From positions 1-34,598 of IMG/VR virus record IMGVR_UViG_3300035701_000150: a DNA stretch of 34,598 nucleotides; one strand, 5' to 3'. The stretch is from a virus. Positions 26,488 through 32,415 of this stretch are shown here, one piece after another. The stretch's first letter is position 1. Every line of letters begins with the position of its first letter. The notes beneath the pieces are model-generated. The model searched no databases. It was given only the letters and a program-made list of their open reading frames with translations, and was not told the DNA's origin. The position numbers and the translations under genes were made by a program.

Positions 26488-26981
26488 TTTGGATTAAGAA
26501 CCTCCACTAATGGTAGTCCTGCGACCTCGTAGCGGGCGTCCAGGGCCTCAGGAGTGTCCTGGGCAGGCTTAGACATGGGTTGCGCCTGTTTGACCGGCTC
26601 AAGGGCCTTCTCAATCTGTTCAAAGACTATCTGTAGCGGCTGGTCGGTCAGATTGGTGTTCTGTACAGTTTGCGGACAAGTACCTTCTACGCGGTCCAAG
26701 GCAATCGCCGCAAAGTGCCGGTCGCCGCCCAGGGCCTTAGCAAGTATCACCGCGGATAATTTCCTGCAAACTTCCGGAGTACACATATTACGGAGATAGT
26801 CACTCACACGAACCTGGCCCGGTTTCAGGGGCCGACCCTGCTTCAGGTTAGCCAGGGATTTAGGATTGTAGCGAATCTTTTTCTTGGTCGGTGATAAGTC
26901 GGTTGTGGCCACCGATGTGCTCGTAACCTGATCCGGTTGCGTATCGAGAGGTACAGTATCGATTGGATTGGTATCCGGCAT
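26484..26981 (-). CDS. Probable terminase small subunit (165 aa)
   Basis: It is the first gene of the leftward operon and overlaps the large terminase start by 4 bp. A Thr/Asp-rich disordered start is followed by a basic stretch RYNPKSLANLKQGRPLKPG, like the entry motif of many small terminases. Next come helical segments (VCRKLSAVILAKALGGDRHF) and a C-terminal tail. Length and place fit a DNA-recognising small terminase. A helix-turn-helix is not obvious. Start ATG 26981 has AAAGGAC upstream. Confidence 0.65.
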   Translation of the reverse strand: MPDTNPIDTVPLDTQPDQVTSTSVATTDLSPTKKKIRYNPKSLANLKQGRPLKPGQVRVSDYLRNMCTPEVCRKLSAVILAKALGGDRHFAAIALDRVEGTCPQTVQNTNLTDQPLQIVFEQIEKALEPVKQAQPMSKPAQDTPEALDARYEVAGLPLVEVLNPK

Positions 26982-27047
26982 TGTAAGTCCTTTTGTGTAT
27001 CAGCGGTTAACAGCTACATAAGGATGTTCCGGCCATTATCGGTATAG

Positions 27048-27085
27048 GTGTCTGCCATTTGCCTGTAGAAAGGCCGGGCAGACAC
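27048..27085. repeat. 9-bp perfect inverted repeat with nested stem, upstream of the late operon
   Basis: GTGTCTGCC at 27048-27056 pairs with GGCAGACAC at 27077-27085, and a nested GCCT/AGGC stem lies at 27061-27074. In the late (leftward) direction it would form a leader hairpin about 70 bp before the small terminase start. A TTTTTT run lies 18 bases beyond it on the plus strand, too far for a normal terminator. A regulatory or packaging-related structure is possible. Confidence 0.5.
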
Positions 27086-27133
27086 AGCATGATCAGTTAC
27101 TATTTTTTGTAATATTAACGGATTATTAAAAAT

Positions 27134-27175
27134 ATGAGCCAACTTACGTCTACAGTATATGATTAGTGGGCTCAT
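27134..27175. promoter_or_regulatory. Operator-like inverted repeat ATGAGCCAAC / GTGGGCTCAT
   Basis: The right arm read on the minus strand is ATGAGCCCAC, matching the left arm ATGAGCCAAC in 9 of 10 bases, with 22 bases between them. The left arm covers AGCCAA, which on the minus strand is TTGGCT, a possible -35 element for the leftward operon with an AT-rich stretch 17-19 bases on. A dimeric repressor or activator could bind here. No regulator is identified in the window. Confidence 0.4.
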
Positions 27176-27224
27176 CGTGGCCTATTGTGATGTATAGTAT
27201 GTGTATGTTATTACTGCTAAGCTT

Positions 27225-27236
27225 TTTTGGTATATA
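27225..27236 (+). promoter_or_regulatory. Extended -10 promoter for the rightward operon
   Basis: TTTTGGTATATA includes an extended -10 (TG-N-TATATA). The ten bases TTTTGGTATA recur exactly at 30808-30817 before another rightward gene. No good -35 is seen, which extended -10 promoters can tolerate. Transcription would start near 27243, leaving a leader of about 25-50 bases. Confidence 0.5.
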
Positions 27237-27289
27237 GACTTATGCATTTTTCTCTATGAAAATGGATGGAAAAGTTATATAATAATTAT

Positions 27290-27733
27290 ATGTCTATCCT
27301 CCATTGTACATGCGGCTCAGTATTTTACTACGACAATAGGCCCAGCCACCCATCAGTCACATTCACATGTGATAAGTGTAAAAAAGAGCACAGCATATTT
27401 ATAACGGATAGCACCTCGTTAGTATCAGCTCCGGTAATACATCTGCCACAACTCATACCTGGCTTCGGCCGCGGAAAACCTAAATATTCGCCGGTTCGGG
27501 ACCGGGATCTTCCCCGGGCAAAAATTCCTATGGTTGAGGAAGAGGATGAGAATGCCCTCCCCGAGGAATTAGAGTATCATTCAAGCGGCGACATGGCGCG
27601 GGTACGCCTAGAACATCTTGATGACACTAACATGTATTTGTGCGGCAGTACAAACTTGCGACCAATTTACGGCCGCTATTCGGCAGCGGCTTGGGGACGC
27701 TCCAAAGTAAAATCTCGAAATGTTAAAACATGA
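27290..27733 (+). CDS. Zinc-ribbon protein, first gene of rightward operon (147 aa)
   Basis: The N-terminus has a zinc-ribbon-like pair CTCG (residues 6-9) and CDKCKK (about 30-35) flanking a beta hairpin. The middle is Pro-rich and acidic (MVEEEDENALPEELEYH), and the C-terminus basic (GRSKVKSRNVK). Such small ribbons bind nucleic acid or proteins. An in-frame ATG at 27266 would add 8 residues. Neither start has a clear Shine-Dalgarno. A TATAAT at 27278-27283 lies seven bases before ATG 27290, so a leaderless message is possible. No family recognised. Being first after the control region, it may be a regulator. Confidence 0.68.
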   Translation: MSILHCTCGSVFYYDNRPSHPSVTFTCDKCKKEHSIFITDSTSLVSAPVIHLPQLIPGFGRGKPKYSPVRDRDLPRAKIPMVEEEDENALPEELEYHSSGDMARVRLEHLDDTNMYLCGSTNLRPIYGRYSAAAWGRSKVKSRNVKT

Positions 27734-27758
27734 TTTACATTGAAAAAAAGAGGAAATT

Positions 27759-28754
27759 ATGAAAACAGCGTTAGTTACCGGAGGTCATGGGTTTATAGGA
27801 CATCATATGGCAAAGAGGCTCAAACAGGAAGGCTACTGGGTGAGAACTGTTGATATTCAAGAGTTCCATTATGGAAAACTTCCTGTGGATGATTATACAA
27901 TAGGAGATCTGAGAGACAAGGCAATCTGTGATGAAGCTTTTACGCCCCCGGACGGGAAGCCCTGGGACGAGGTGTATTGCTTCGCTGCTTGGATGGGAGG
28001 CGCATTTGTAATCTTTTCTGGAAATAATGACGCCCAGATAGCCCATGATTCCGCTTTGCTTGATATACTTTCCGCGGAAATGTGTCATAAATATAAAGCT
28101 AAAAAAATATTTTTTTCCTCTTCAGCTTGTGTGTATAATCAGGATAATCAATTGGATCCAGATCACCCGGTCACTTATGAGGCTTCCGCCTATCCTGCCA
28201 ACCCTGATTCAATTTATGGGAAGACTAAATTATGGTCGGAGTGCTTATATCAGTCCTATCGCAGGAATATGGGTTTGGACATTAGAATTGCTCGGTTCCA
28301 TAACATCTTCGGGACAGAGGGTGCATGGGGGAATGGGAAAGAAAAAGCACCAGCGGCAATGTCTCGTAAGGTTGCTATGGTAAAGGATGGAGGCACTATA
28401 GAGATATGGGGTCCGGGAGTTCAGACAAGATCTTTTTTGTACATCGACGAATGCCTTGAGGGCATCCGCAGGCTCATGGATTCCGAAACCTTCTTCGGAC
28501 CGGTGAACATAGGGTCTGAGGAGAAGATATCTATAAATGATCTTGCCAGAATGGCCATGGACATTGCCGGCAAGAAGCTTGAGATAAAGAACGTTCCAGG
28601 ACCGCTCGGGGTCATGGGGCGCAACTCCGACAACCGGCTCATCAGGGAGAAACTGGGCTGGGCCCCGTCCAGGCCCCTCCGGGAGGGGATGGAGAAAACC
28701 TACCGCTGGATTGAGGAGCAGGTGCGCCTCGGGAAAACGGATCCTAAATGTTAA
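27759..28754 (+). CDS. GDP-mannose 3,5-epimerase-like NAD-dependent sugar epimerase (331 aa)
   Basis: A short-chain dehydrogenase/reductase (extended type) with GGHGFIG (residues 8-14) binding NAD, YxxxK at Tyr153/Lys157, and features close to GDP-mannose 3,5-epimerase: SSSACVY with Cys124, RFHNIFG, GKEKAPAAM with Lys196, WGPGVQTRSFLYIDECLEG and GRNSDNRLIREKLGWAP. The Cys and Lys match the known acid/base pair. It would convert GDP-mannose to GDP-L-galactose or a related sugar. The last third (from about 28440) is clearly more GC-rich than the first, so the gene may be mosaic or recently acquired. An AGAGGAA site precedes ATG 27759. GDP-mannose itself must come from the host. Confidence 0.88.
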   Translation: MKTALVTGGHGFIGHHMAKRLKQEGYWVRTVDIQEFHYGKLPVDDYTIGDLRDKAICDEAFTPPDGKPWDEVYCFAAWMGGAFVIFSGNNDAQIAHDSALLDILSAEMCHKYKAKKIFFSSSACVYNQDNQLDPDHPVTYEASAYPANPDSIYGKTKLWSECLYQSYRRNMGLDIRIARFHNIFGTEGAWGNGKEKAPAAMSRKVAMVKDGGTIEIWGPGVQTRSFLYIDECLEGIRRLMDSETFFGPVNIGSEEKISINDLARMAMDIAGKKLEIKNVPGPLGVMGRNSDNRLIREKLGWAPSRPLREGMEKTYRWIEEQVRLGKTDPKC

Positions 28755-28770
28755 GAGTTGAAGAGGTTCT

Positions 28771-29073
28771 ATGACTATTGATGAGTTATTAGCCCGGCCG
28801 GACCTGGCCTACGTCCTATCCCGGTTGGAGCCGCGGCAGCGGCAGGCCGTGGAAACCATCATGAGATCGCCGGAGAGGCCGGCCCTGGTCCTCCAGGCCC
28901 GGTACCCAGGCCTAACCTACCAAGTGCTTGAGAAACGGTTCCAGGAGCTCCTGGTCAGGTACTGTAACCAGAGGCTCCTTACAATGAAACCACCCTTGAA
29001 ACTGTCAGATTTTAAATCTTACTGGAAATATGGCTGGAATCTGCCCCAGCCACGGGCCGCGCTCGGTTCCTGA
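28771..29073 (+). CDS. Small basic protein, possible DNA-binding (100 aa)
   Basis: The helical N-terminus (DELLARPDLAYVLSRLEPRQ, then QAVETIMRSPERPALVL) is followed by a second helical part (YQVLEKRFQELLVRYCNQRL) and an aromatic basic C-terminus (KSYWKYGWN). The arrangement resembles a compact helix-turn-helix or sigma-like fold, but no family is recognised. It lies 16 bp after the epimerase and shares its high GC content. The repeat region begins directly after it, so it is a candidate to bind there (inference). Confidence 0.7.
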   Translation: MTIDELLARPDLAYVLSRLEPRQRQAVETIMRSPERPALVLQARYPGLTYQVLEKRFQELLVRYCNQRLLTMKPPLKLSDFKSYWKYGWNLPQPRAALGS

Positions 29074-29464
29074 GCCATAGGCAACTAATTAATATCATTC
29101 AGAAAGATTCCTTGAAGGCAGAATTCCATAAAATCTTAACATCTGATTAAATTAATATATCATTCAGAAAGATTCCTTGACTTGAATTCAAGGATTCGAG
29201 TACAAGGAATATGCAAGGAATATTCCAGGAATTGATTCCTAGATTCGAACTCTTGATTGATTCCTTGACTTGAATTCAAGGATTCGGAATCAAGAATTCA
29301 GTCAAATCCTTGTATATTCCTGGAATATTCCTTGTACTTATAATTCAAGAGTTCAATTCAAGGTACTATATTCATGGAGATTTACCAACAAAAATTCTAC
29401 ACTTTACCTATTGCTTTTTCCGGAAAAAGATGTTATATTAATCATCAACATTAAGGAGACACAT
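29074..29464. other. 391-bp non-coding gap holding the repeat cluster
   Basis: This AT-rich gap has no convincing gene. Frames crossing it are made of repeat sequence and lack ribosome sites. It contains the repeat cluster at 29087-29363 and, at its end, the leader and TAAGGAG site of the 57-aa zinc-ribbon gene. Confidence 0.75.
29087..29363. repeat. Dense direct/inverted repeat cluster, candidate origin or protein-binding centre
   Basis: A word CAAGGAAT or its complement recurs throughout: TTCCTTG at 29108, 29173, 29261 and 29328; CAAGGAA at 29203 and 29214; variants at 29189, 29277, 29306 and 29359. A 28-bp unit is repeated exactly (29171-29198 and 29259-29286), each with the 12-bp palindrome CTTGAATTCAAG. 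A 29-31-bp unit around ATCATTCAGAAAGATTCC occurs at 29087 and 29150. Inverted pairs include GTACAAGGAATAT (29200-29212) with 29325-29337, and GAACTCTTGA (29247-29256) with 29345-29354. This looks like an iteron origin, a partition site or a large cruciform. No DnaA box recognised. Confidence 0.8.
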
Positions 29465-29638
29465 ATGAAGGTTACAGTTGAGAAGTACGAATGTTTGAAG
29501 TGTTATCATGTCTGGATACCCCGTATAGAGGGCAGGAAGCCTCTACAGTGCCCCCGGTGCCACAACAGTGCCTGGGATAGACCTAAGAAGGTTAAGCATT
29601 TTCCCCCGGAAACGGGGGTTGAACCGCGGAGCTTGTAG
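29465..29638 (+). CDS. Small zinc-ribbon protein (57 aa)
   Basis: The start is ATG 29465 (MKVTVEKYEC) because TAAGGAG lies 8 bases upstream. The open frame extends further back only through repeat DNA. CLKC near residues 10-13 and CPRC near 29-32 flank a HVWIPRIEGRKP hairpin, a classic two-knuckle ribbon, followed by SAWDRPKK as in many small phage and bacterial ribbons. It may bind DNA or partner with a larger protein. A 6-bp GAAA-tetraloop hairpin (29602-29617) lies in its coding end. Confidence 0.75.
   Translation: MKVTVEKYECLKCYHVWIPRIEGRKPLQCPRCHNSAWDRPKKVKHFPPETGVEPRSL
29602..29617 (+). other. GNRA-type hairpin in the end of the zinc-ribbon gene
   Basis: CCCCCG GAAA CGGGGG forms a perfect 6-bp stem with a GAAA tetraloop, very stable in RNA. 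It codes for FPPETGV. No U-run follows. It may stabilise the message or be chance. Confidence 0.45.
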
Positions 29639-29639
29639 A

Positions 29640-29698
29640 GCCTTCTGTGACTGCCACAGAGGCATAAAAAACAAAGGCAGACATTGATAATGCCTGCC
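29640..29698 (+). other. Two successive hairpins between the zinc-ribbon and 212-aa genes
   Basis: Hairpin 1 pairs TCTGTG (29644-29649) with CACAGA (29655-29660), extended by GCC/GGC around a bulge, followed by ATAAAAAAC. Hairpin 2 pairs GGCAGACATT (29676-29685) with AATGCCTGCC (29689-29698), one mismatch, with a three-base loop. Neither has a proper U-run. They might partly terminate or process the transcript. The rest of the gap to 29775 shows nothing else. Confidence 0.4.
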
Positions 29699-29775
29699 TG
29701 AGCTTTGGATTATATTGAGGCTCGTAATCCATCAATATACTCCATTGCACAACAATTTGCAATAGGAGTCTTCAT

Positions 29776-30414
29776 TTGGATTTATCAAAATTTCAACATT
29801 GTGACAATCCAGCTGCAGTCAACCAGGCTCCGGGGTTCATCTACAAACTCGTCGATGTGGTAGATTTAGGAGTAGTCCAGGCTGGGGTGAAAAAATATGG
29901 TAATACCATATATGATGACGCCACTTATCATTATGAGCGCAAGTTTTGGCTTGGTTTTATAAGAAAGCAAAAGGACCTGCATAAACCGCCTGTTTATGAA
30001 AAAAAGATAATGGACATAAGGCTGTTCGCCAAGCAGCAGACAGACCTGTATAAACTGCTGGTGGCCATGGGCAACAAAGAAAAAGATATACAGGGCATTG
30101 GCATGATACAGGAGCATTCCAAAGATATTATGAATTCGTTCTGCCGGGAACTGAAGGGTGACCTAAACAAATTGATCGGGGATTATTGGCGCATAAATTG
30201 GAACTGGAATAATAAATCAAAACCGATAAATGCTATATACTTGATAGGCCCTGTCCTCGAGGGTAGTTTTGGCCGGTATGAGATAAGAGGTCAGGACCAG
30301 GATAAGGTGCCCCTACCCCCGTTCTCCAGCCGTGAACTGAAAATGTTTGAGGATGCTAACTATAAGCCGGGTTTGTTCCGGCTTGAACCTATATTATTAG
30401 AGGAAGTTTTATGA
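29776..30414 (+). CDS. Hypothetical early protein (212 aa)
   Basis: I do not recognise this protein. The start is TTG 29776 (reading MDLSKFQHC), with AGGAG 7 bases upstream. It is Lys- and aromatic-rich, soluble, with a helical middle (DIRLFAKQQTDLYKLLVAMG) and a Trp-rich stretch (YWRINWNWNN) followed by strands (AIYLIGPVLEGSFGRYEIRG). There is no membrane segment or ATP motif. It is the largest unknown of the rightward operon, so a role in replication, transcription or host takeover is possible. Its end overlaps the next start by 4 bp. Confidence 0.72.
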   Translation: MDLSKFQHCDNPAAVNQAPGFIYKLVDVVDLGVVQAGVKKYGNTIYDDATYHYERKFWLGFIRKQKDLHKPPVYEKKIMDIRLFAKQQTDLYKLLVAMGNKEKDIQGIGMIQEHSKDIMNSFCRELKGDLNKLIGDYWRINWNWNNKSKPINAIYLIGPVLEGSFGRYEIRGQDQDKVPLPPFSSRELKMFEDANYKPGLFRLEPILLEEVL

Positions 30415-30596
30415 AAAATGAATTTGCGGATTTCTTGGAAAAGAATAATCCTAATTTTGACAGGGACAGATTTTTTTACCGAGAAGGAATAACAAAAGGT
30501 ATTAAATGGAGGTGCTCAATGGAAAAGATGGTTATAGACGATTTGACCAAGAACCTGGAGCAGATACTGGAGCAGATACTGAAGGAGGTTGGATGA
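30411..30596 (+). CDS. Hypothetical 61-aa protein
   Basis: ATG 30411 overlaps the previous stop (ATGA), with GAGGAAG upstream. It is charged and helical. The C-terminus NLEQILEQILKEV comes from a short DNA duplication (a 12-bp GAGCAGATACTG-type unit twice). No family is recognised. It is coupled to genes on both sides, suggesting a shared function. Confidence 0.6.
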   Translation: MKNEFADFLEKNNPNFDRDRFFYREGITKGIKWRCSMEKMVIDDLTKNLEQILEQILKEVG

Positions 30597-30760
30597 AGGA
30601 TGATGGAATTTTACTGGCGTGCTGCCGCGAACTTAACCTGTCGTTCCGGCATGCGCAGAAACTGGCGTATGCGAAGTTGTACAAGGAAATATTTGGTCGG
30701 ATGCCGGCTGGCCAGCCGGCCTGGATCTGGCAGTTCATTGAAAAAAAGGAAACAAAATGA
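30593..30760 (+). CDS. Hypothetical 55-aa protein
   Basis: The start at ATG 30593 (MKDDGILLACC) overlaps the previous stop, and AAGGAGG lies 5 bases before. An earlier in-frame ATG would read through the preceding gene and has no better site. It has a helix-turn-helix-like pattern (ELNLSFRHAQKLAYAKLYKE) and a Trp-rich end (PAWIWQFIEKKE). Not recognised. A small DNA- or protein-binding factor is plausible. Confidence 0.62.
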   Translation: MKDDGILLACCRELNLSFRHAQKLAYAKLYKEIFGRMPAGQPAWIWQFIEKKETK

Positions 30761-30810
30761 AACCAGCGTTATGGAGGCAAAAATAAAGTTGGTTAAAAGC
30801 CCTAAAATTT

Positions 30811-30819
30811 TGGTATAAT
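30811..30819 (+). promoter_or_regulatory. Extended -10 promoter TGGTATAAT
   Basis: TGGTATAAT (consensus -10 plus TG) lies in the 114-bp gap before the 114-aa gene, preceded by TTGGTT at 30789-30794 with a long 19-base spacer. The ten bases TTTTGGTATA are shared with the promoter at 27225. A start near 30826 gives a leader of about 50 bases. It would drive a second rightward unit. Confidence 0.6.
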
Positions 30820-30874
30820 ATAAGGTATGGGGCAAGGCAAACAGTCGGGGCCCTATAACTAAAAAGGAGGTATC

Positions 30875-31219
30875 ATGGATGAGATAAAAAGGATCAATGG
30901 AAACACAGTAGAAGTAAATGGGGAAAAGAGGTTGTTAACTCTTGATATCAACTCCAATTTATATGTTGGAGACTACATGGCAACGAGAGATGAAGAGGCT
31001 GAAATTTTTTCATTATTTAACGCGCAGGAACTATCGATGCTTGACGAAAGGGAGCGGGGGGATAACTGGACGATGGGCGTAGGCGGGGTGGAAGGCTTTT
31101 TGCAAATCAACAAAGAAGCCTCGGTACCTGGCCGTGGACATTGTACGGTCAGGCCGGCCAAACGGCGAAAAAATATTGGTATTTTCAAGGATTTCCAACA
31201 ATTTCCGGAACTGAGGTGA
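30875..31219 (+). CDS. Hypothetical early protein (114 aa)
   Basis: First gene after the extended -10 promoter, with AAAGGAGG 6 bases before ATG 30875, so likely well expressed. The N-terminal part is beta-like (RINGNTVEVNGEKRLLTLD), then acidic (ATRDEEAEIFSLF), then a basic Gly-rich part (VPGRGHCTVRPAKRRKNIG). No family is recognised. No membrane segment. Confidence 0.68.
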   Translation: MDEIKRINGNTVEVNGEKRLLTLDINSNLYVGDYMATRDEEAEIFSLFNAQELSMLDERERGDNWTMGVGGVEGFLQINKEASVPGRGHCTVRPAKRRKNIGIFKDFQQFPELR

Positions 31220-31221
31220 AT

Positions 31222-31449
31222 ATGATTATGTCGGCCAATAAATCCGGACCAATACAGGTTATCAACCAGGAATCAGGACTGACCTACACGGTCAGTGTAG
31301 TCCCGGATGGGCTCCTGGCCGTAGATATTCACGGTCATCAATATTTCCATTACTGTCCGCAGGTATCCTACGAGGATTTGATTGTGGCCTGTGAAAAATT
31401 TGAGGAAGGATTTTCCAGCAATTCGCCTGAGGAGATCCGGAAACTGTGA
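31222..31449 (+). CDS. Hypothetical 75-aa protein
   Basis: The start at ATG 31222 (MIMSANKSG) has GAGGTGA at 31213-31219, just upstream. The frame opening earlier at 31141 has no ribosome site and overlaps the preceding gene. A small beta domain (LTYTVSVVPDGLLAVDIHGH) is followed by a helix (YEDLIVACEKFEEGF). Not recognised. Its stop overlaps the next gene's start (GTGA). Confidence 0.65.
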   Translation: MIMSANKSGPIQVINQESGLTYTVSVVPDGLLAVDIHGHQYFHYCPQVSYEDLIVACEKFEEGFSSNSPEEIRKL

Positions 31450-31991
31450 ACCTCAAGGACCTGGTGGCCGGCCTGCTCGGCCTTACGGAGTACATGGAAC
31501 GACGGTCAGTCATCCAGAAGTTCCGTCTGCAGGCATCAGAACTATCAGACTTCATTCTCACTTTTCGCGGTGAGCGATCACCAATCAAAAAAGATATTAT
31601 CCTGCCGGAGATTATAAAAGCGGCGGATACGTTCTCCCGGACCTGCCGTGAGGTGAGCGTGGTGGTCGGCAATGACGACAAAATAATGTCTTATGCACAG
31701 AATATCTTTGATTGCGTACAGGACATCATTGCCAATAGATCGGTCGTCAGAGACCTTAAAGAAACTCTGGCCGATGATTTTGAACAGGGAACGGAAGGAT
31801 TTGACAAATTTGTACCGCAGGCCAAGGAGATGATGGCCGAGGCAGATTTGATTGTTAACAGGCCCAGGATTGGCCGGGATGAGTTTGGTGAGCGTTTAGA
31901 AAATGCAGTACAGTCCCTGCTCGAGTCGACCAAGCCGGCCACGGCGCTGTTCTACAGGCCGGCAGAAAGGATAAAATGGCAGAGGAAATAG
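31446..31991 (+). CDS. Hypothetical helical protein (181 aa)
   Basis: The start is GTG 31446, overlapping the previous TGA, with GAGGAG about 10 bases earlier. It is almost entirely helical and acidic-basic patterned (LVAGLLGLTEYMERRSVIQK; DCVQDIIANRSVVRDLKETL; RLENAVQSLLEST), as expected of a coiled or bundle protein. No enzyme motif, no membrane segment and no recognised family. It overlaps the next gene by 16 bp. Confidence 0.68.
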   Translation: MNLKDLVAGLLGLTEYMERRSVIQKFRLQASELSDFILTFRGERSPIKKDIILPEIIKAADTFSRTCREVSVVVGNDDKIMSYAQNIFDCVQDIIANRSVVRDLKETLADDFEQGTEGFDKFVPQAKEMMAEADLIVNRPRIGRDEFGERLENAVQSLLESTKPATALFYRPAERIKWQRK

Positions 31992-32161
31992 CTATCCGCC
32001 CATTTCGTTCCGGAGGTCACGTACCCGAACCGGTCGCATTGCAGGAAAATTTGTTGCATTTGTTGATTTTTAGGCCAGTAAACGCCCAGCCTGAGGAGGC
32101 GGCGGACGCAGCACTGATTTTAGTCACAGGTCGGTGGAGTAGTTGGTGGAATGTTGATTGA
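31976..32161 (+). CDS. Hypothetical 61-aa protein
   Basis: ATG 31976 lies inside the end of the 181-aa gene, after a GAAAGG site. A moderately hydrophobic middle (LLHLLIFRPVNAQPEEAADA) is too short and interrupted for a clear membrane helix. The C-terminus WSSWWNVD is Trp-rich. Not recognised. The coding status is less sure than for its neighbours. Confidence 0.5.
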   Translation: MAEEIAIRPFRSGGHVPEPVALQENLLHLLIFRPVNAQPEEAADAALILVTGRWSSWWNVD

Positions 32162-32220
32162 ATTTGAAGGAAATAGAAAAAGAAAAAAAACCAGGTTTGA
32201 TTTTTTAAAAGGAGTAACTG

Positions 32221-32415
32221 ATGACTACCATGGAATACCAGCGTGAATTGTTTGCGTTCGCGGAAAAAATTCAGCTCGCCAAACTTGAGGAAGCCAAGGC
32301 TCATGAGCGAGTCGTAGAACTGGAGTATGCCAAGGCCCAGTTCGAGCTGAATTGTATCGTTGCAGCCATGAGCCAGCCCAGCCCGAGCCCCGCGCACGCG
32401 CACCCGGTCGCTTAG
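32221..32415 (+). CDS. Hypothetical coiled-coil protein (64 aa), last rightward gene
   Basis: AAAGGAG precedes ATG 32221. Residues 5-46 form one charged amphipathic helix (QRELFAFAEKIQLAKLEEAK), then a Pro/His tail (SQPSPSPAHAHPVA). It ends at 32415, one base from the end of the convergent tail-fibre gene, with no space for a separate terminator. Not recognised. Confidence 0.65.
   Translation: MTTMEYQRELFAFAEKIQLAKLEEAKAHERVVELEYAKAQFELNCIVAAMSQPSPSPAHAHPVA

Larger units (their letters stand above)
26982..27289. other. Divergent non-coding control region
   Basis: The leftward late operon and rightward early-type operon start on either side of this roughly 300-bp AT-rich stretch. I see no convincing gene in it. 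It contains a 9-bp hairpin, an imperfect operator-like inverted repeat, a TTTTGGTATA promoter element for the rightward operon and a TATAAT just before the first rightward gene. It is the best candidate for the switch between the two programmes. Confidence 0.65.

Noticed and set aside
27101-27119. Late promoter TTGGCT with an AT-rich -10 on the minus strand
   Set aside because: The -10 options (GTTAAT, TTAATA, TAATAT) are all weak and the spacing is uncertain, so I did not list it as a promoter feature.
26982-27265. tRNA gene in the divergent region because of its hairpins
   Set aside because: Stems do not form a cloverleaf and no TTCGA-type arm or acceptor pairing is present.
29087-29363. 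CRISPR array
   Set aside because: Units differ in length and orientation, spacers are not unique or regular, and no cas genes are present.
29270-29464. N-terminal extension of the 57-aa zinc-ribbon gene
   Set aside because: The extension is translated repeat DNA. TAAGGAG lies just before the internal ATG 29465.
30506-30818. Alternate 72- and 84-codon frames around the 55-aa gene
   Set aside because: No ribosome site for the first, and the second is an upstream extension through the preceding gene.
32162-32220. Terminator from the A-rich/T-rich stretch before the last rightward gene
   Set aside because: The possible stem is almost all A-T and short, and an AAAGGAG ribosome site follows directly, so it reads as a leader.
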